DNA of 52,597 nucleotides, from assembly GCA_020025295.1 (NCBI GenBank), contig JAHHSJ010000007.1:1-52597 (forward strand), written 5' to 3'. Of this stretch, positions 31,505-39,940 are shown piece after piece. The translations under genes were made by a program, and so were the position numbers. The stretch comes from Oscillospiraceae bacterium (lineage in GTDB: Bacteria; Bacillota; Clostridia; Oscillospirales; Oscillospiraceae). Each line of letters opens with the position of its first letter. Positions within the stretch are counted from its first letter, which is position 1. The notes below the pieces were generated by a model. The model searched no databases. It was not told the origin of the DNA and saw nothing but the letters and a program-made list of their open reading frames with translations.

Positions 31505-34500
31505 ATGGCATTTACGCATTTACATCTGCATACCGAATTTTCCCTGCTGGACGGCGCCTGCCGCATTGAAAAGCTGGTAAAACGGGTCAAGGAGCTGGGA
31601 CAGACCAGCGTGGCCATCACCGACCACGGCGTGATGTACGGCTGCATTGACTTTTACCGTGCCTGTTTGAAGGAGAACATCAAGCCCATCATTGGCTGTG
31701 AGGTTTATGTGGCACCCCGAACCCGGTTCGACAAGGTGCATGAGTTGGACAGTGAAGCACGGCATCTGGTGCTGCTGTGCAAGGATGAGCAGGGATACCG
31801 CAACCTCTCCTATATGGTGACGGAGGCCAATGTGGAGGGCTTTTATATCAAGCCTCGCATTGATTTGGACCTGCTGCGGGAGCACCACGAGGGATTGATT
31901 GCTCTGTCCGCCTGTCTGGCGGGTGAAATTCCCCGCAAGCTCCGGGCCGGAGACTATGCGGGAGCGAAAGCCCACGCCCTGATGATGTATGATTTGATGG
32001 GTGAGGGGAATTACTATCTGGAGATTCAGGACCACGGCATTCCGGAGCAGAAGCAGATTCTGCCCGACCTGTATCGGCTCAGCGCAGAAACCGGCATCCC
32101 TCTGATCGCCACCAATGACTGCCATTATATCGAGAAGGAAAATGCGCAGGCACAGGATGTACTGATGTGCATCCAGACAGGCAAGACGCTGGATGATCCC
32201 AACCGGATGAAGTTCTCCAGCGAGGAGTTCTATGTGAAGAGCGAGGCGGAGATGCTGTCGCTGTTCCCGGAGCACCCGGAGGCCATTGCAAACACCCAGA
32301 AGGTGGTGGAGCAGTGCAACCTCACCTTTGAGTTCGGCAAGTACCACCTGCCGGAATTCACCTGCCCGGAGGGCTATACCTCCGACGAGTGGTTTGACCA
32401 CCTCTGTTATACCGGTTTTGAGGTGCGCTATCCCAACGGGAGCGAAGAATACCGCCAGCGTTTGCAGTATGAGATGGACATGATCCGCCGAATGGGCTTT
32501 GTGGATTATTTCCTGATCGTGTCCGACTTCACCCGGTACGCCAAGGAACACGACATCCCTGTTGGCCCGGGCCGAGGCAGTGCGGCAGGCAGTATGGTGG
32601 CCTACTGCATGAATATCACCGACATTGACCCCATGAAGTACGAGCTGTACTTTGAACGCTTCCTGAACCCGGAGCGTGTCACGATGCCGGATATTGATAT
32701 GGACTTCTGCTACCGCCGCAGAGGTGAGGTCATCGACTATGTGAACGAGAAATACGGGTCGGACCATGTGGCGCAGATCGTCACCTTCGGTACTATGGCC
32801 GCCAAGGCGGTCATCCGGGATGTGGGACGGGTGATGAACCTGCCCTACGGAGATGTGGACGCCATTGCCAAGCAGGTGCCCAACGGCCCGAAAATGACGC
32901 TGGATCTGGCGATGTCCACCTCCAAGCCCCTGCGTGAGATGTACGATCGGGACGAAACGGTGAAAAAACTCATCGACACCGCCCGTACCATCGAGGGTAT
33001 GCCCCGAAACGCCTCCAAGCACGCCGCAGGCGTGGTAATTACCCGCCGACCGGTCTATGAATATGTGCCGCTGGCGAAAAATGACGAAAGTGTGGTCACC
33101 CAGTATATTATGACCACGCTGGAAGAGCTGGGCCTGCTGAAAATGGACTTTTTGGGTCTGCGTAACCTCACCGTGCTGGATGACGCCCAGAACTTCATCC
33201 GCCGTCAGGAACCGGACTTTGACCTCCATAAGATTCCGGATGATGACCCGGAAACCTTTAAAATGCTGAGTGCCGGCCGTACCTCCGGTGTGTTCCAGAT
33301 GGAGTCCGGCGGCATGACCTCGGTGTGCATCCAGCTGAAGCCTCAGTCCATCGAAGACCTGACGGCTATTATCGCTCTCTATCGGCCGGGCCCGATGGAA
33401 TCCATCCCCCGGTTCATTGCATCCAAATTCAACCCGAAGCTGATTACCTATAAGCACCCCATGCTGGAGCCGATCCTGTCTGTTACCTATGGCTGCATTG
33501 TCTATCAGGAGCAGGTCATGATGATTTTCCAGCAGCTGGCCGGGTACTCTCTGGGCGGAGCCGATATGGTGCGCCGTGCCATCTCCAAGAAGAAGGCGGC
33601 CCAGATCGAGGCGGAACGCCATGCCTTTGTTTACGGCGACCCGGAGCGGGAGATCAAGGGATGCATTGCCAATGGAATCCCGGAGACTACGGCCAATGAG
33701 ATTTTTGATGAGATCTACGATTTCGCAAACTACGCCTTCAATAAGGCTCATGCGGTGAGCTATGCCATCGTGACCTATCAGACCGCCTACTTCAAGGCCC
33801 ACTATCCCAAGGAGTATATGGCGGCGCTGCTGACCAGCGTGCTGGACTCCTCGGAGAAGGTGGCGGAGTATATCGGCGAGTGCAAGGAACTTGGTATTCC
33901 GCTGCTGCCGCCGGATGTGAATGAATCCCGGTCGGAATTTACCGTCACCAAGGAAGGCATCCGGTTTGGCTTGGTGGGCGTCAAGGGCGTAGGCCGGGCA
34001 CTGATCGACAATCTGGTGAAGGAACGGGAGAGCAACGGTCCGTTCCGCAATTTCCAGAACTTCTGTGAGCGTATGTTCGACCACGATCTGAACCGCAGAG
34101 CGTTGGAAAACATGATCCGCTGTGGCAGCTTTGATTCCATGGGCGCTTACCGCAGCCAGCTGATGGCGGTGATGAATCCGGTGATGGACGGCATTGCGGC
34201 GGCGAGAAAGCGGAATCTGGAGGGTCAGTTTGACCTGTTCAGCGGCTTTGGCGGCGAGGAAACGGTGTCGGCCTCGGAAGTGCCTCTGCCCAATCTGAAG
34301 GAGTATTCCTCTAAGGAACTGATGGAGATGGAGCGGGAAACCACAGGACTCTATCTCACGGGTCATCCCATGGATGAGTATCGCCCGCTGATTCGCCGGG
34401 TCAACGCAAGCCCCATCGGCTCCATTTTGAATGACTTTTCTCAGGAGGACGGCCCCACCCGGTTCCACGACGAACAACGGGTGACGCTGGCCTGTATTGT

Positions 34501-35017
34501 GGGTTCGGTCAAGACGAAAACCACGAAGAATAACAGCATGATGGCCTATGTGAGTTTGGAGGACGATACCGGCAGCATGGAAATGCTGGTGTTCTCCAAG
34601 GCGCTGGGCGAGTGCGGCAGCTATCTCCAAAAGGGCACGCCCGTGCTGGTGGACGGCAGATTGTCCGTTCGGGATGAAAAGCCCCCTCAGGTGATGTGCA
34701 ACAGCGTCCGGCTGCTGTCGGAGATCAGTCAGGCAGATGTGCCTTACTCCGGCGGCGGAGCAACGATTCGCCCCCAGACGAAGGAAGCGCACGGCGTGAT
34801 GGCCGGCAAGCATAAGCTGTACCTCCGGGTGCCCTCCATGCAGCACCCCTCGGTGGAGTACATCCGCAAGGTGCTGGTGATGTTCCCGGGCCAGAGTCAG
34901 TTGATTTTTTACGCAGAAGATACCCAAAAACGCTACGGCGTCCCCTGTCTCATCCACACTTCGCTGGTGAAGGAGATGCAGGAGGTGCTGGGAAGTGAAA
35001 ATGTGGTGGTGAAATGA
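31505..35017 (+). CDS. dnaE: DNA polymerase III subunit alpha (DnaE)
   Basis: The 1170-residue replicative-type polymerase of the DnaE1 class. Domains in order: PHP (HLHLHTEFSLLDGA at residues 5-18), palm and fingers with the catalytic Asp triad in MPDIDMDF (Asp396, Asp398, Asp400) and GPGRGSAAGSMVAYC, thumb and helix-hairpin-helix region (about 800-850), and a C-terminal OB fold (VTLACIVGSVKTKTTKNN). In clostridia PolC is the main leading-strand polymerase and DnaE extends primers, but this gene has the size of DnaE1. The ATG follows GATGAGG. The stop overlaps the cls start (ATGA). Confidence 0.97.
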   Translation: MAFTHLHLHTEFSLLDGACRIEKLVKRVKELGQTSVAITDHGVMYGCIDFYRACLKENIKPIIGCEVYVAPRTRFDKVHELDSEARHLVLLCKDEQGYRNLSYMVTEANVEGFYIKPRIDLDLLREHHEGLIALSACLAGEIPRKLRAGDYAGAKAHALMMYDLMGEGNYYLEIQDHGIPEQKQILPDLYRLSAETGIPLIATNDCHYIEKENAQAQDVLMCIQTGKTLDDPNRMKFSSEEFYVKSEAEMLSLFPEHPEAIANTQKVVEQCNLTFEFGKYHLPEFTCPEGYTSDEWFDHLCYTGFEVRYPNGSEEYRQRLQYEMDMIRRMGFVDYFLIVSDFTRYAKEHDIPVGPGRGSAAGSMVAYCMNITDIDPMKYELYFERFLNPERVTMPDIDMDFCYRRRGEVIDYVNEKYGSDHVAQIVTFGTMAAKAVIRDVGRVMNLPYGDVDAIAKQVPNGPKMTLDLAMSTSKPLREMYDRDETVKKLIDTARTIEGMPRNASKHAAGVVITRRPVYEYVPLAKNDESVVTQYIMTTLEELGLLKMDFLGLRNLTVLDDAQNFIRRQEPDFDLHKIPDDDPETFKMLSAGRTSGVFQMESGGMTSVCIQLKPQSIEDLTAIIALYRPGPMESIPRFIASKFNPKLITYKHPMLEPILSVTYGCIVYQEQVMMIFQQLAGYSLGGADMVRRAISKKKAAQIEAERHAFVYGDPEREIKGCIANGIPETTANEIFDEIYDFANYAFNKAHAVSYAIVTYQTAYFKAHYPKEYMAALLTSVLDSSEKVAEYIGECKELGIPLLPPDVNESRSEFTVTKEGIRFGLVGVKGVGRALIDNLVKERESNGPFRNFQNFCERMFDHDLNRRALENMIRCGSFDSMGAYRSQLMAVMNPVMDGIAAARKRNLEGQFDLFSGFGGEETVSASEVPLPNLKEYSSKELMEMERETTGLYLTGHPMDEYRPLIRRVNASPIGSILNDFSQEDGPTRFHDEQRVTLACIVGSVKTKTTKNNSMMAYVSLEDDTGSMEMLVFSKALGECGSYLQKGTPVLVDGRLSVRDEKPPQVMCNSVRLLSEISQADVPYSGGGATIRPQTKEAHGVMAGKHKLYLRVPSMQHPSVEYIRKVLVMFPGQSQLIFYAEDTQKRYGVPCLIHTSLVKEMQEVLGSENVVVK

Positions 35018-36651
35018 GAGAGAATCAGGAGAAGCAGAGCATAGAAATGCACTCCGCCGCAGCCAAGGAGTGGGCAAAAAGCAAGCTGAAGCAGGGAAAG
35101 CAAAGTATCTTTTCCCGGCTGGCCAAGCTGATTTTTCACCGGGGATTTTTCATATCTCTGGCCCTTTTGCTGCAGCTTTTGGTGCTGGCCATTCCGGTGG
35201 TCTGGTTCTCCCGTACCATTTCGTTTGTTTACTTTTTTGCGGTCTACATTGTAGTGACGCTGGTGGCGGTGCTGCATGTGATCAGCAGCCGCTATCAGGC
35301 GGAATACAAGATGGCTTGGGTGGTTCCCATTCTGGCGCTGCCGGTGTTCGGCGGATTGATGTATCTGCTCTACGGCGGCAACCGGATGGGCAAACGGGCG
35401 AAAAAGGAAATGCAGATGCAGGAGGCCACGCTCAAGCGCTATATGGGCACTGCGTCGGAGGAAACCATCGGGGAACTGGAGCACATGGGCGGCGACGCCC
35501 TCACCCAGTCCCGGTATCTGGAAACGGCCTGCTTTTCTCCCCCTCATACCCACACTGAAACCACCTATTTTCCCTTGGGCGATACCATGTTCCGCCAGAT
35601 GAAGCTGGAACTGGAGCAGGCGGAAAAGTATATCTTTTTGGAATTTTTCATCATTCACCCCGGAAAGATGTGGGGCGAGATTCTGGAAATTCTGGAGCGC
35701 AAGGCCCGTGCCGGGGTGGATGTCCGGGTGATGTATGACGATGTGGGATGCCTTTATACCCTTCCAACCGGGTATGAAGCCACGCTGGAGAAAATGGGCA
35801 TCCGCTGTCAGGTGTTCAACCGCTACCGTCCGGTGGTGACGCTGCGGCTCAATAACCGGGACCACAGAAAGATCATGGTGGTGGACGGCAATGTGGCGTT
35901 TACCGGCGGCATCAATCTGGCGGACGAGTATATCAATGAGAAGGAACGCTTCGGCCACTGGAAGGACTCCGGCGTTATGCTCCGGGGCGATGCGGTCTGG
36001 AATTTCACGGTGATGTTCCTGTCCGGCTGGAACCATGTGGCAGGCATTCAGGAGGATTTCTCTGCGTTTCGGCCCACATTGCCTGTGTCGGATGTGGTTC
36101 GGGATGGCGTGGTGCAGCCCTATGACGACTCGCCGCTGGATGACCGTCCGGTGGGTGCCAATGTGTACCATAACCTGATTGCCAAGGCCACCCGGTATGT
36201 ATACCTGACTACCCCGTACCTCATCATTGACGGCGATATGACCTCAGCCCTCTGCGTGGCAGCTCAGTCCGGCGTAGATGTGCGTATTATTACCCCTCAT
36301 ATCCCGGACAAGAAAATCGTGTTTGAAGCAACCCGAGCCCATTACCAGCTTTTGCTGGAGGCGGGCGTCCGCATCTTTGAGTATACGCCGGGGTTTATCC
36401 ATGCCAAGAATTTTGCAGTGGATGACCGGTTCGGTACGGTGGGTACGGTGAATATGGACTACCGCAGCTTGTACCTCCACTTTGAGTGCGGCGTCTGGAT
36501 GGCAGGCAGTTCCGCCATCAGCGGCGTCCGGGAGGACTTTTTGGCTACGCAGGCCCTCAGTGAGGAAATCACCTTGGAGTGGGCCAAGGAAATGAGCCAT
36601 CATAAACGCTTGATCCACGCATTGCTCCGAGCCTTCTCCCATCTGCTCTGA
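35014..36651 (+). CDS. cls: Cardiolipin synthase (phospholipase D family)
   Basis: It makes cardiolipin from two phosphatidylglycerols at the membrane. The 545 residues comprise a basic head, two membrane helices (about 48-70 and 74-94), a third hydrophobic stretch near 103-118, and two PLD domains. Both HKD motifs are intact: DHRKIMVVDG (His284, Lys286, Asp291) and IHAKNFAVDD (His463, Lys465). GRxRK-like linker sequences follow each. The ATG overlaps the dnaE stop codon by four bases, so translation is coupled. It is the last gene of the murB run, before a strong terminator. Confidence 0.95.
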   Translation: MRENQEKQSIEMHSAAAKEWAKSKLKQGKQSIFSRLAKLIFHRGFFISLALLLQLLVLAIPVVWFSRTISFVYFFAVYIVVTLVAVLHVISSRYQAEYKMAWVVPILALPVFGGLMYLLYGGNRMGKRAKKEMQMQEATLKRYMGTASEETIGELEHMGGDALTQSRYLETACFSPPHTHTETTYFPLGDTMFRQMKLELEQAEKYIFLEFFIIHPGKMWGEILEILERKARAGVDVRVMYDDVGCLYTLPTGYEATLEKMGIRCQVFNRYRPVVTLRLNNRDHRKIMVVDGNVAFTGGINLADEYINEKERFGHWKDSGVMLRGDAVWNFTVMFLSGWNHVAGIQEDFSAFRPTLPVSDVVRDGVVQPYDDSPLDDRPVGANVYHNLIAKATRYVYLTTPYLIIDGDMTSALCVAAQSGVDVRIITPHIPDKKIVFEATRAHYQLLLEAGVRIFEYTPGFIHAKNFAVDDRFGTVGTVNMDYRSLYLHFECGVWMAGSSAISGVREDFLATQALSEEITLEWAKEMSHHKRLIHALLRAFSHLL

Positions 36652-36659
36652 CAAAACGA

Positions 36660-36699
36660 AACCGCCCACGGAAACCATTCGTTTCCGTGGGCGGTTTTT
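36660..36699. terminator. Terminator between cls and the CmpB-like gene
   Basis: Fifteen-bp stem ACCGCCCACGGAAAC / GTTTCCGTGGGCGGT with a T run on the plus side. On the minus side TTTCGTTTTG follows, so it probably serves both convergent units. Confidence 0.92.
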
Positions 36700-36708
36700 A
36701 CTGTTTTC

Positions 36709-37575
36709 TTACTTTTCCTTGTGGGATTCCACCCAGAGGCGCAGATCCTTCAGCAGAGCGGGGTCGTGGTGAAGGGACATGGCGCTGTAATGCTTCATGA
36801 AGCGGGCAGAACGGCGGGCAAGCTCTGCCATACGCATAGCACGCAGCTTTTCCTGTGCCTGACGGGCTTTGTCCTGAGCGGCCTGATTGAGCATTTCCTT
36901 GGCACGGCCGCCGGCAGACTGCAGATCGGAAATGGACTGACCGAGGGATGCCTTGCGCTCCTCGATGTGGTCCTCGATGTGCTGCTGCAGCTCCATTTTG
37001 CCCAACTCCAGCTGAACTCGGGCAGCCTCCACCTTGGCAAGAGCGGAGGAGAGCAGAGCCAGATCACGGATGGTGATAATCGTGTCCACCAGAACCATGA
37101 CAGCGAGAACAGAGGCGATGATCTGTCTGGGCAGAGGCTCCAGACGGGAATAAAGCTGAGCGGTGGCAGGATGAATCAGGAAGATCGCCAGATAGGCGGC
37201 GATGCCCCACCAAAGGCTGTTTCCGAGGCAGATGCGGCCCTTGAGATTGCATCTGCGGTTGGAATAATCCCAATACTTCACATGGGTGGTGACTTCCAGC
37301 AGCCAGCCGACGAAGTATTCCCATGCAGACATGACCACGGTGGCCATGAGGTAGAAGAGGGGGATGTTGCCGACGAAGGGGGTGAAGAAATTCACCATGA
37401 TGAGCACGCCTACACCGTAAATGGGGCAGATAGGCAGGTGGAGGAAGCCGCGGTTGATCCACCGCTTATGACAGACGGAGCAGAAGGTGGATTCCATGCA
37501 CCAGCCCAGAAAGGAATACCAGACGAAGTACAGGAAGGTGAGGGAGATAGGGGTGTGGAAAAGGGGAAACTGCAT
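36709..37575 (-). CDS. CmpB-type putative ABC transporter permease (COG4905)
   Basis: A 288-residue membrane protein. The first half has about four to five helices, with YFVWYSFLGWCMESTFCSV near the start, RWINRGFLHLPICPIYGVG, and SAWEYFVGWLLEVTTHVKYWDYS. These are the hallmarks of the family named putative ABC transporter permease (CmpB). The family is unlikely to be a classical permease because no ATPase partner is linked. The last 110 residues form a charged, probably coiled cytoplasmic helix region. The start ATG follows TTTGAGGAG. It lies 18 bases after the DUF4364 gene in an operon. Confidence 0.85.
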   Translation of the reverse strand: MQFPLFHTPISLTFLYFVWYSFLGWCMESTFCSVCHKRWINRGFLHLPICPIYGVGVLIMVNFFTPFVGNIPLFYLMATVVMSAWEYFVGWLLEVTTHVKYWDYSNRRCNLKGRICLGNSLWWGIAAYLAIFLIHPATAQLYSRLEPLPRQIIASVLAVMVLVDTIITIRDLALLSSALAKVEAARVQLELGKMELQQHIEDHIEERKASLGQSISDLQSAGGRAKEMLNQAAQDKARQAQEKLRAMRMAELARRSARFMKHYSAMSLHHDPALLKDLRLWVESHKEK

Positions 37576-37593
37576 AATTTGACGCTCCTCAAA

Positions 37594-38103
37594 TTAGATT
37601 TGGGACAAGGCGTGATAAAAGCCCTGCGGGTCGGTGCGGAAACGCTGAATGAGCTGCTGGGCGTCCTCCTGAAGAGGAGAAACCAGAGACAGAGAGAAGA
37701 GGTTGACATCCTGATCGTTGTCCAGCTCCAAATGGATGAGCCAACTGCCGTTTTCCTGCTGGGTCAGCTCGGAGCGAACCCGGCGGGCGGCGTGCATCCG
37801 CTCGTTGATTTCCGACAGCTTCTGATCGCAGTGCAGGCAGACGGAGTAGGGGAGCTGATCCTCGGTGGCAGAGCCGTTTTTGCGGCCCTTCTCCGTGATG
37901 GAATAGGTTTTATCTTCCAGCGTGACATGATCGGTTTCCACCAGTTCCGCCAGTGCGCTGGTAAAATCGAAGTAGCTTACGCCCTTGTCGCACATCGCCA
38001 CATCGGTGAGAGCGTCCAAATCCAGCGGCAGTTCTGCCCGGGCCAGAATATAGAGCAAAAGAAACTTGATTTCCAGCTTACCTTGAATAAATCCGCGTTC
38101 CAT
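37594..38103 (-). CDS. DUF4364 family winged-helix protein
   Basis: A 169-residue cytoplasmic protein. The N-terminal 75 residues form a winged helix (GKLEIKFLLLYILARAELPL, then YFDFTSALAELVE and YSITEKG). The C-terminal half is of DUF4364 type (LPYSVCLHCDQKLSEINERM). A regulatory role is likely but unproven. AGGAG lies 13 bases upstream of the ATG, a rather long spacing. The partner gene downstream is the CmpB-like membrane protein, so it may regulate that gene or the envelope. Confidence 0.85.
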   Translation of the reverse strand: MERGFIQGKLEIKFLLLYILARAELPLDLDALTDVAMCDKGVSYFDFTSALAELVETDHVTLEDKTYSITEKGRKNGSATEDQLPYSVCLHCDQKLSEINERMHAARRVRSELTQQENGSWLIHLELDNDQDVNLFSLSLVSPLQEDAQQLIQRFRTDPQGFYHALSQI

Positions 38104-38163
38104 AAAAATACATCAACTCCTAAATCTCAGCGAAAGCATGGAAGAAAATGATAGTTACAATAC

Positions 38164-38192
38164 ATTATAACGGAGCGAGGGAAAAAACTCAA
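38164..38192 (-). promoter_or_regulatory. Promoter of the DUF4364-CmpB operon
   Basis: On the minus strand: TTGAGT (38187-38192), 17-bp spacer, TATAAT (38164-38169). Confidence 0.8.
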
Positions 38193-38227
38193 GAGCGTAA
38201 CCCGGTCAAAGACAACAGGAAAGTCAC

Positions 38228-38257
38228 TTGACGGCGGCGACGGAAAAAAGGTATGAT
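38228..38257 (+). promoter_or_regulatory. Promoter of the TIGR04076-DUF3048 operon
   Basis: TTGACG (38228-38233), 18-bp spacer, TATGAT (38252-38257). Confidence 0.75.
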
Positions 38258-38297
38258 AGCGGCAGAGAGAACATAGACATGACAGGAGGAATCAGGC

Positions 38298-38624
38298 ATG
38301 AAAAAGTGCAGGATCACCGTGATGCGGATGGCAGAGTATTCCGACTTGTCTGATCGGTATGAAAATCCCATCGAGCACGCCTGCGAGATGCGGCTGGGAC
38401 AGGTGTTTATTGCCAATGGCTGGGAACGGCCGGAGGGAATGTGTCTCAGTGCGTGGGAGAGTATGTCCCCCTTTGTGATGACGCTGGCCCATGGCGGCGG
38501 CAATTTTTACAACGGGTGGATGAAAAATCCAAAATCGGCGATGATTTCCTGCAATGACGGCTTTCGACCGGTAAGTTTTTTGATCGAAGCGATGGAAGAA
38601 GACGCGGAAGAAACAAGGAACTGA
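38298..38624 (+). CDS. TIGR04076 family protein
   Basis: A 108-residue soluble protein with features I associate with TIGR04076: MKKCRITVMRMAEYSDL, HACEMRLGQVF, CLSAWESMSPFVMTLAHGGG, and the C-terminal SCNDGFRPVSFLIEAM. The family has conserved cysteines (CEM, CLS, CND) that could bind metal or take part in redox chemistry. No function is established. AGGAGGAATCAGGC precedes the ATG. The lipoprotein gene follows after 18 bases. Confidence 0.85.
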   Translation: MKKCRITVMRMAEYSDLSDRYENPIEHACEMRLGQVFIANGWERPEGMCLSAWESMSPFVMTLAHGGGNFYNGWMKNPKSAMISCNDGFRPVSFLIEAMEEDAEETRN

Positions 38625-38642
38625 AAAATAGGAGGAACAAAC

Positions 38643-39707
38643 ATGAAACGATGGATCGCAATGGTATTGACGCTGACGATGCTGGCAGCCATGACCGGCT
38701 GCGGCAGCAAAGGGGCGGTTTCGTCTGAACCGGAATTGCCGCCTCCTCCCCCCGTGGAGAATGTAGAGGAAGCGCCGCCGGAGCCGGAGCCTGTGGTTTA
38801 TACCAACCCTCTGACCGGTGAAGTGACGGAGACCGATCTTTCCGGCAACCGTCCGTTGGCCATCATGCTGAACACGCTGAAAAAGGCTCTGCCCCAGAGC
38901 GGTCCCGGCAGTGCGGATATGCTGATCGAGATTCCGGAAGAGGGCGGCATTACCCGTATTATGGCTGTGTTTCAGGATTTCTCCGGCGTGGGCAATCTGG
39001 GCACCGTCCGCTCCACCCGTGAGTATTTTGTGTTTATGGCCATGGGTCTGGATGCCATGCTGGCCCACTGCGGCGCCAGCTACAGCGCCAATGATATTCT
39101 GTCCAGAACGGGCTATAAAACCCTGAATTCCATGACCATGGGTGATACCTTCTGGCGTGACAGCTGGCGTAAAAAGAATGTGGGTCTGGAGCACAGCCTC
39201 TATACCGGCAGCGAAGCGCTGGAGACCTACCTTTCCGACCCCAGCCACATCCGCACCACCCATGAGGAGGGCTTTGCCAGCCCCTATGTGTTCACCGAGG
39301 ACGGAACGCCCCAGAATGGGCAGAGTGCCAACAAGATCAGCGTGTCCTTCTCCAGCTATAAGACCACCGGCTTCACCTATGATGCGTCGGCAGGGAAGTA
39401 TCTGGTGGAGGCCTTTGACGCTCCGTACATGGACGCCAATACCGACCAGCAGGTGGCTGTGGAAAATGTGGTGGTAATTCCCACCAGTCAGTCCACCAAG
39501 TCCGACGGACAGCTGCAGGAGTTCGACCTCTCCTCCGGCACCGGTTACTTTGCCTGCGGCGGCAAGTATATGGAGATCCAGTGGGAGAAGGGCGATATGG
39601 ACGATCCGCTGGTGTTCAAAACTGCCGACGGTGCTCCCTTGGAGCTGGGTGTGGGCAGCACTTATATCTGCATCTGCGATACCAGCCGTCCCGTGACCTT
39701 TGAGTGA
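38643..39707 (+). CDS. DUF3048 family lipoprotein (YerB-like)
   Basis: A 354-residue exported lipoprotein. The lipobox AAMTGCGS places lipidation at Cys20. A Pro/Glu-rich linker follows (about 25-55), then the DUF3048 fold: NPLTGEVTETDLSGNRPLAI, ADMLIEIPEEGGITRIMAVF and GNLGTVRSTREYFVFMA, then a second domain (GQSANKISVSFSSYKT to YFACGGKYMEIQWEKG). Bacillus YerB is the reference member and has no known function. The ATG follows AGGAGGAACAAAC. Confidence 0.92.
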   Translation: MKRWIAMVLTLTMLAAMTGCGSKGAVSSEPELPPPPPVENVEEAPPEPEPVVYTNPLTGEVTETDLSGNRPLAIMLNTLKKALPQSGPGSADMLIEIPEEGGITRIMAVFQDFSGVGNLGTVRSTREYFVFMAMGLDAMLAHCGASYSANDILSRTGYKTLNSMTMGDTFWRDSWRKKNVGLEHSLYTGSEALETYLSDPSHIRTTHEEGFASPYVFTEDGTPQNGQSANKISVSFSSYKTTGFTYDASAGKYLVEAFDAPYMDANTDQQVAVENVVVIPTSQSTKSDGQLQEFDLSSGTGYFACGGKYMEIQWEKGDMDDPLVFKTADGAPLELGVGSTYICICDTSRPVTFE

Positions 39708-39714
39708 ATTTCTT

Positions 39715-39745
39715 GTCCCGTCCCCGAAAGGGGGCGGGACTTTTT
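39715..39745 (+). terminator. Terminator of the DUF3048 gene
   Basis: Stem GTCCCGTCCCC / GGGGGCGGGAC with GAAA loop (one wobble), then TTTTT. Confidence 0.9.
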
Positions 39746-39756
39746 CCTTGTAATTG

Positions 39757-39785
39757 TTGACAAAAGCGGGAAAAGTGTGTATCTT
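39757..39785 (+). promoter_or_regulatory. Promoter of the ZTP riboswitch-fhs transcript
   Basis: TTGACA (39757-39762), 17-bp spacer, TATCTT (39780-39785). Confidence 0.8.
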
Positions 39786-39796
39786 GAGAATAGCCA

Positions 39797-39897
39797 TATG
39801 ACTGACGGAAGTGGAAGTGACCACAGGGAGTATGGTGTTGATCGTGCCGACCGTCTGGGCAAAGAGATTTTGCCGGGGGAGTCGGCTGTTTTTATTT
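39797..39897 (+). ncRNA. ZTP (pfl) riboswitch with terminator platform
   Basis: The conserved aptamer blocks are present in order: GACTGACGG near 39800, ACCACAGGGAGTATGGTG (39820-39837), and CCGACCGTCTGGGC (39847-39860). This RNA binds ZTP/ZMP, alarmones of low 10-formyl-tetrahydrofolate. The expression platform overlaps: GCCGAC (39846-39851) with GTCGGC (39881-39886) and GGCAAA (39858-39863) with TTTGCC (39869-39874) form a terminator followed by TGTTTTT. Ligand binding should prevent termination and switch on fhs. Confidence 0.92.
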
Positions 39898-39940
39898 GGA
39901 CCGACCTCCGGAGTGTACCGTAGAAAGGAACGATGTAATC

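Noticed and set aside
31520..35077. 1185-codon minus-strand frame opposite dnaE
   Set aside because: It is a shadow; the plus strand encodes a full DNA polymerase III alpha subunit.
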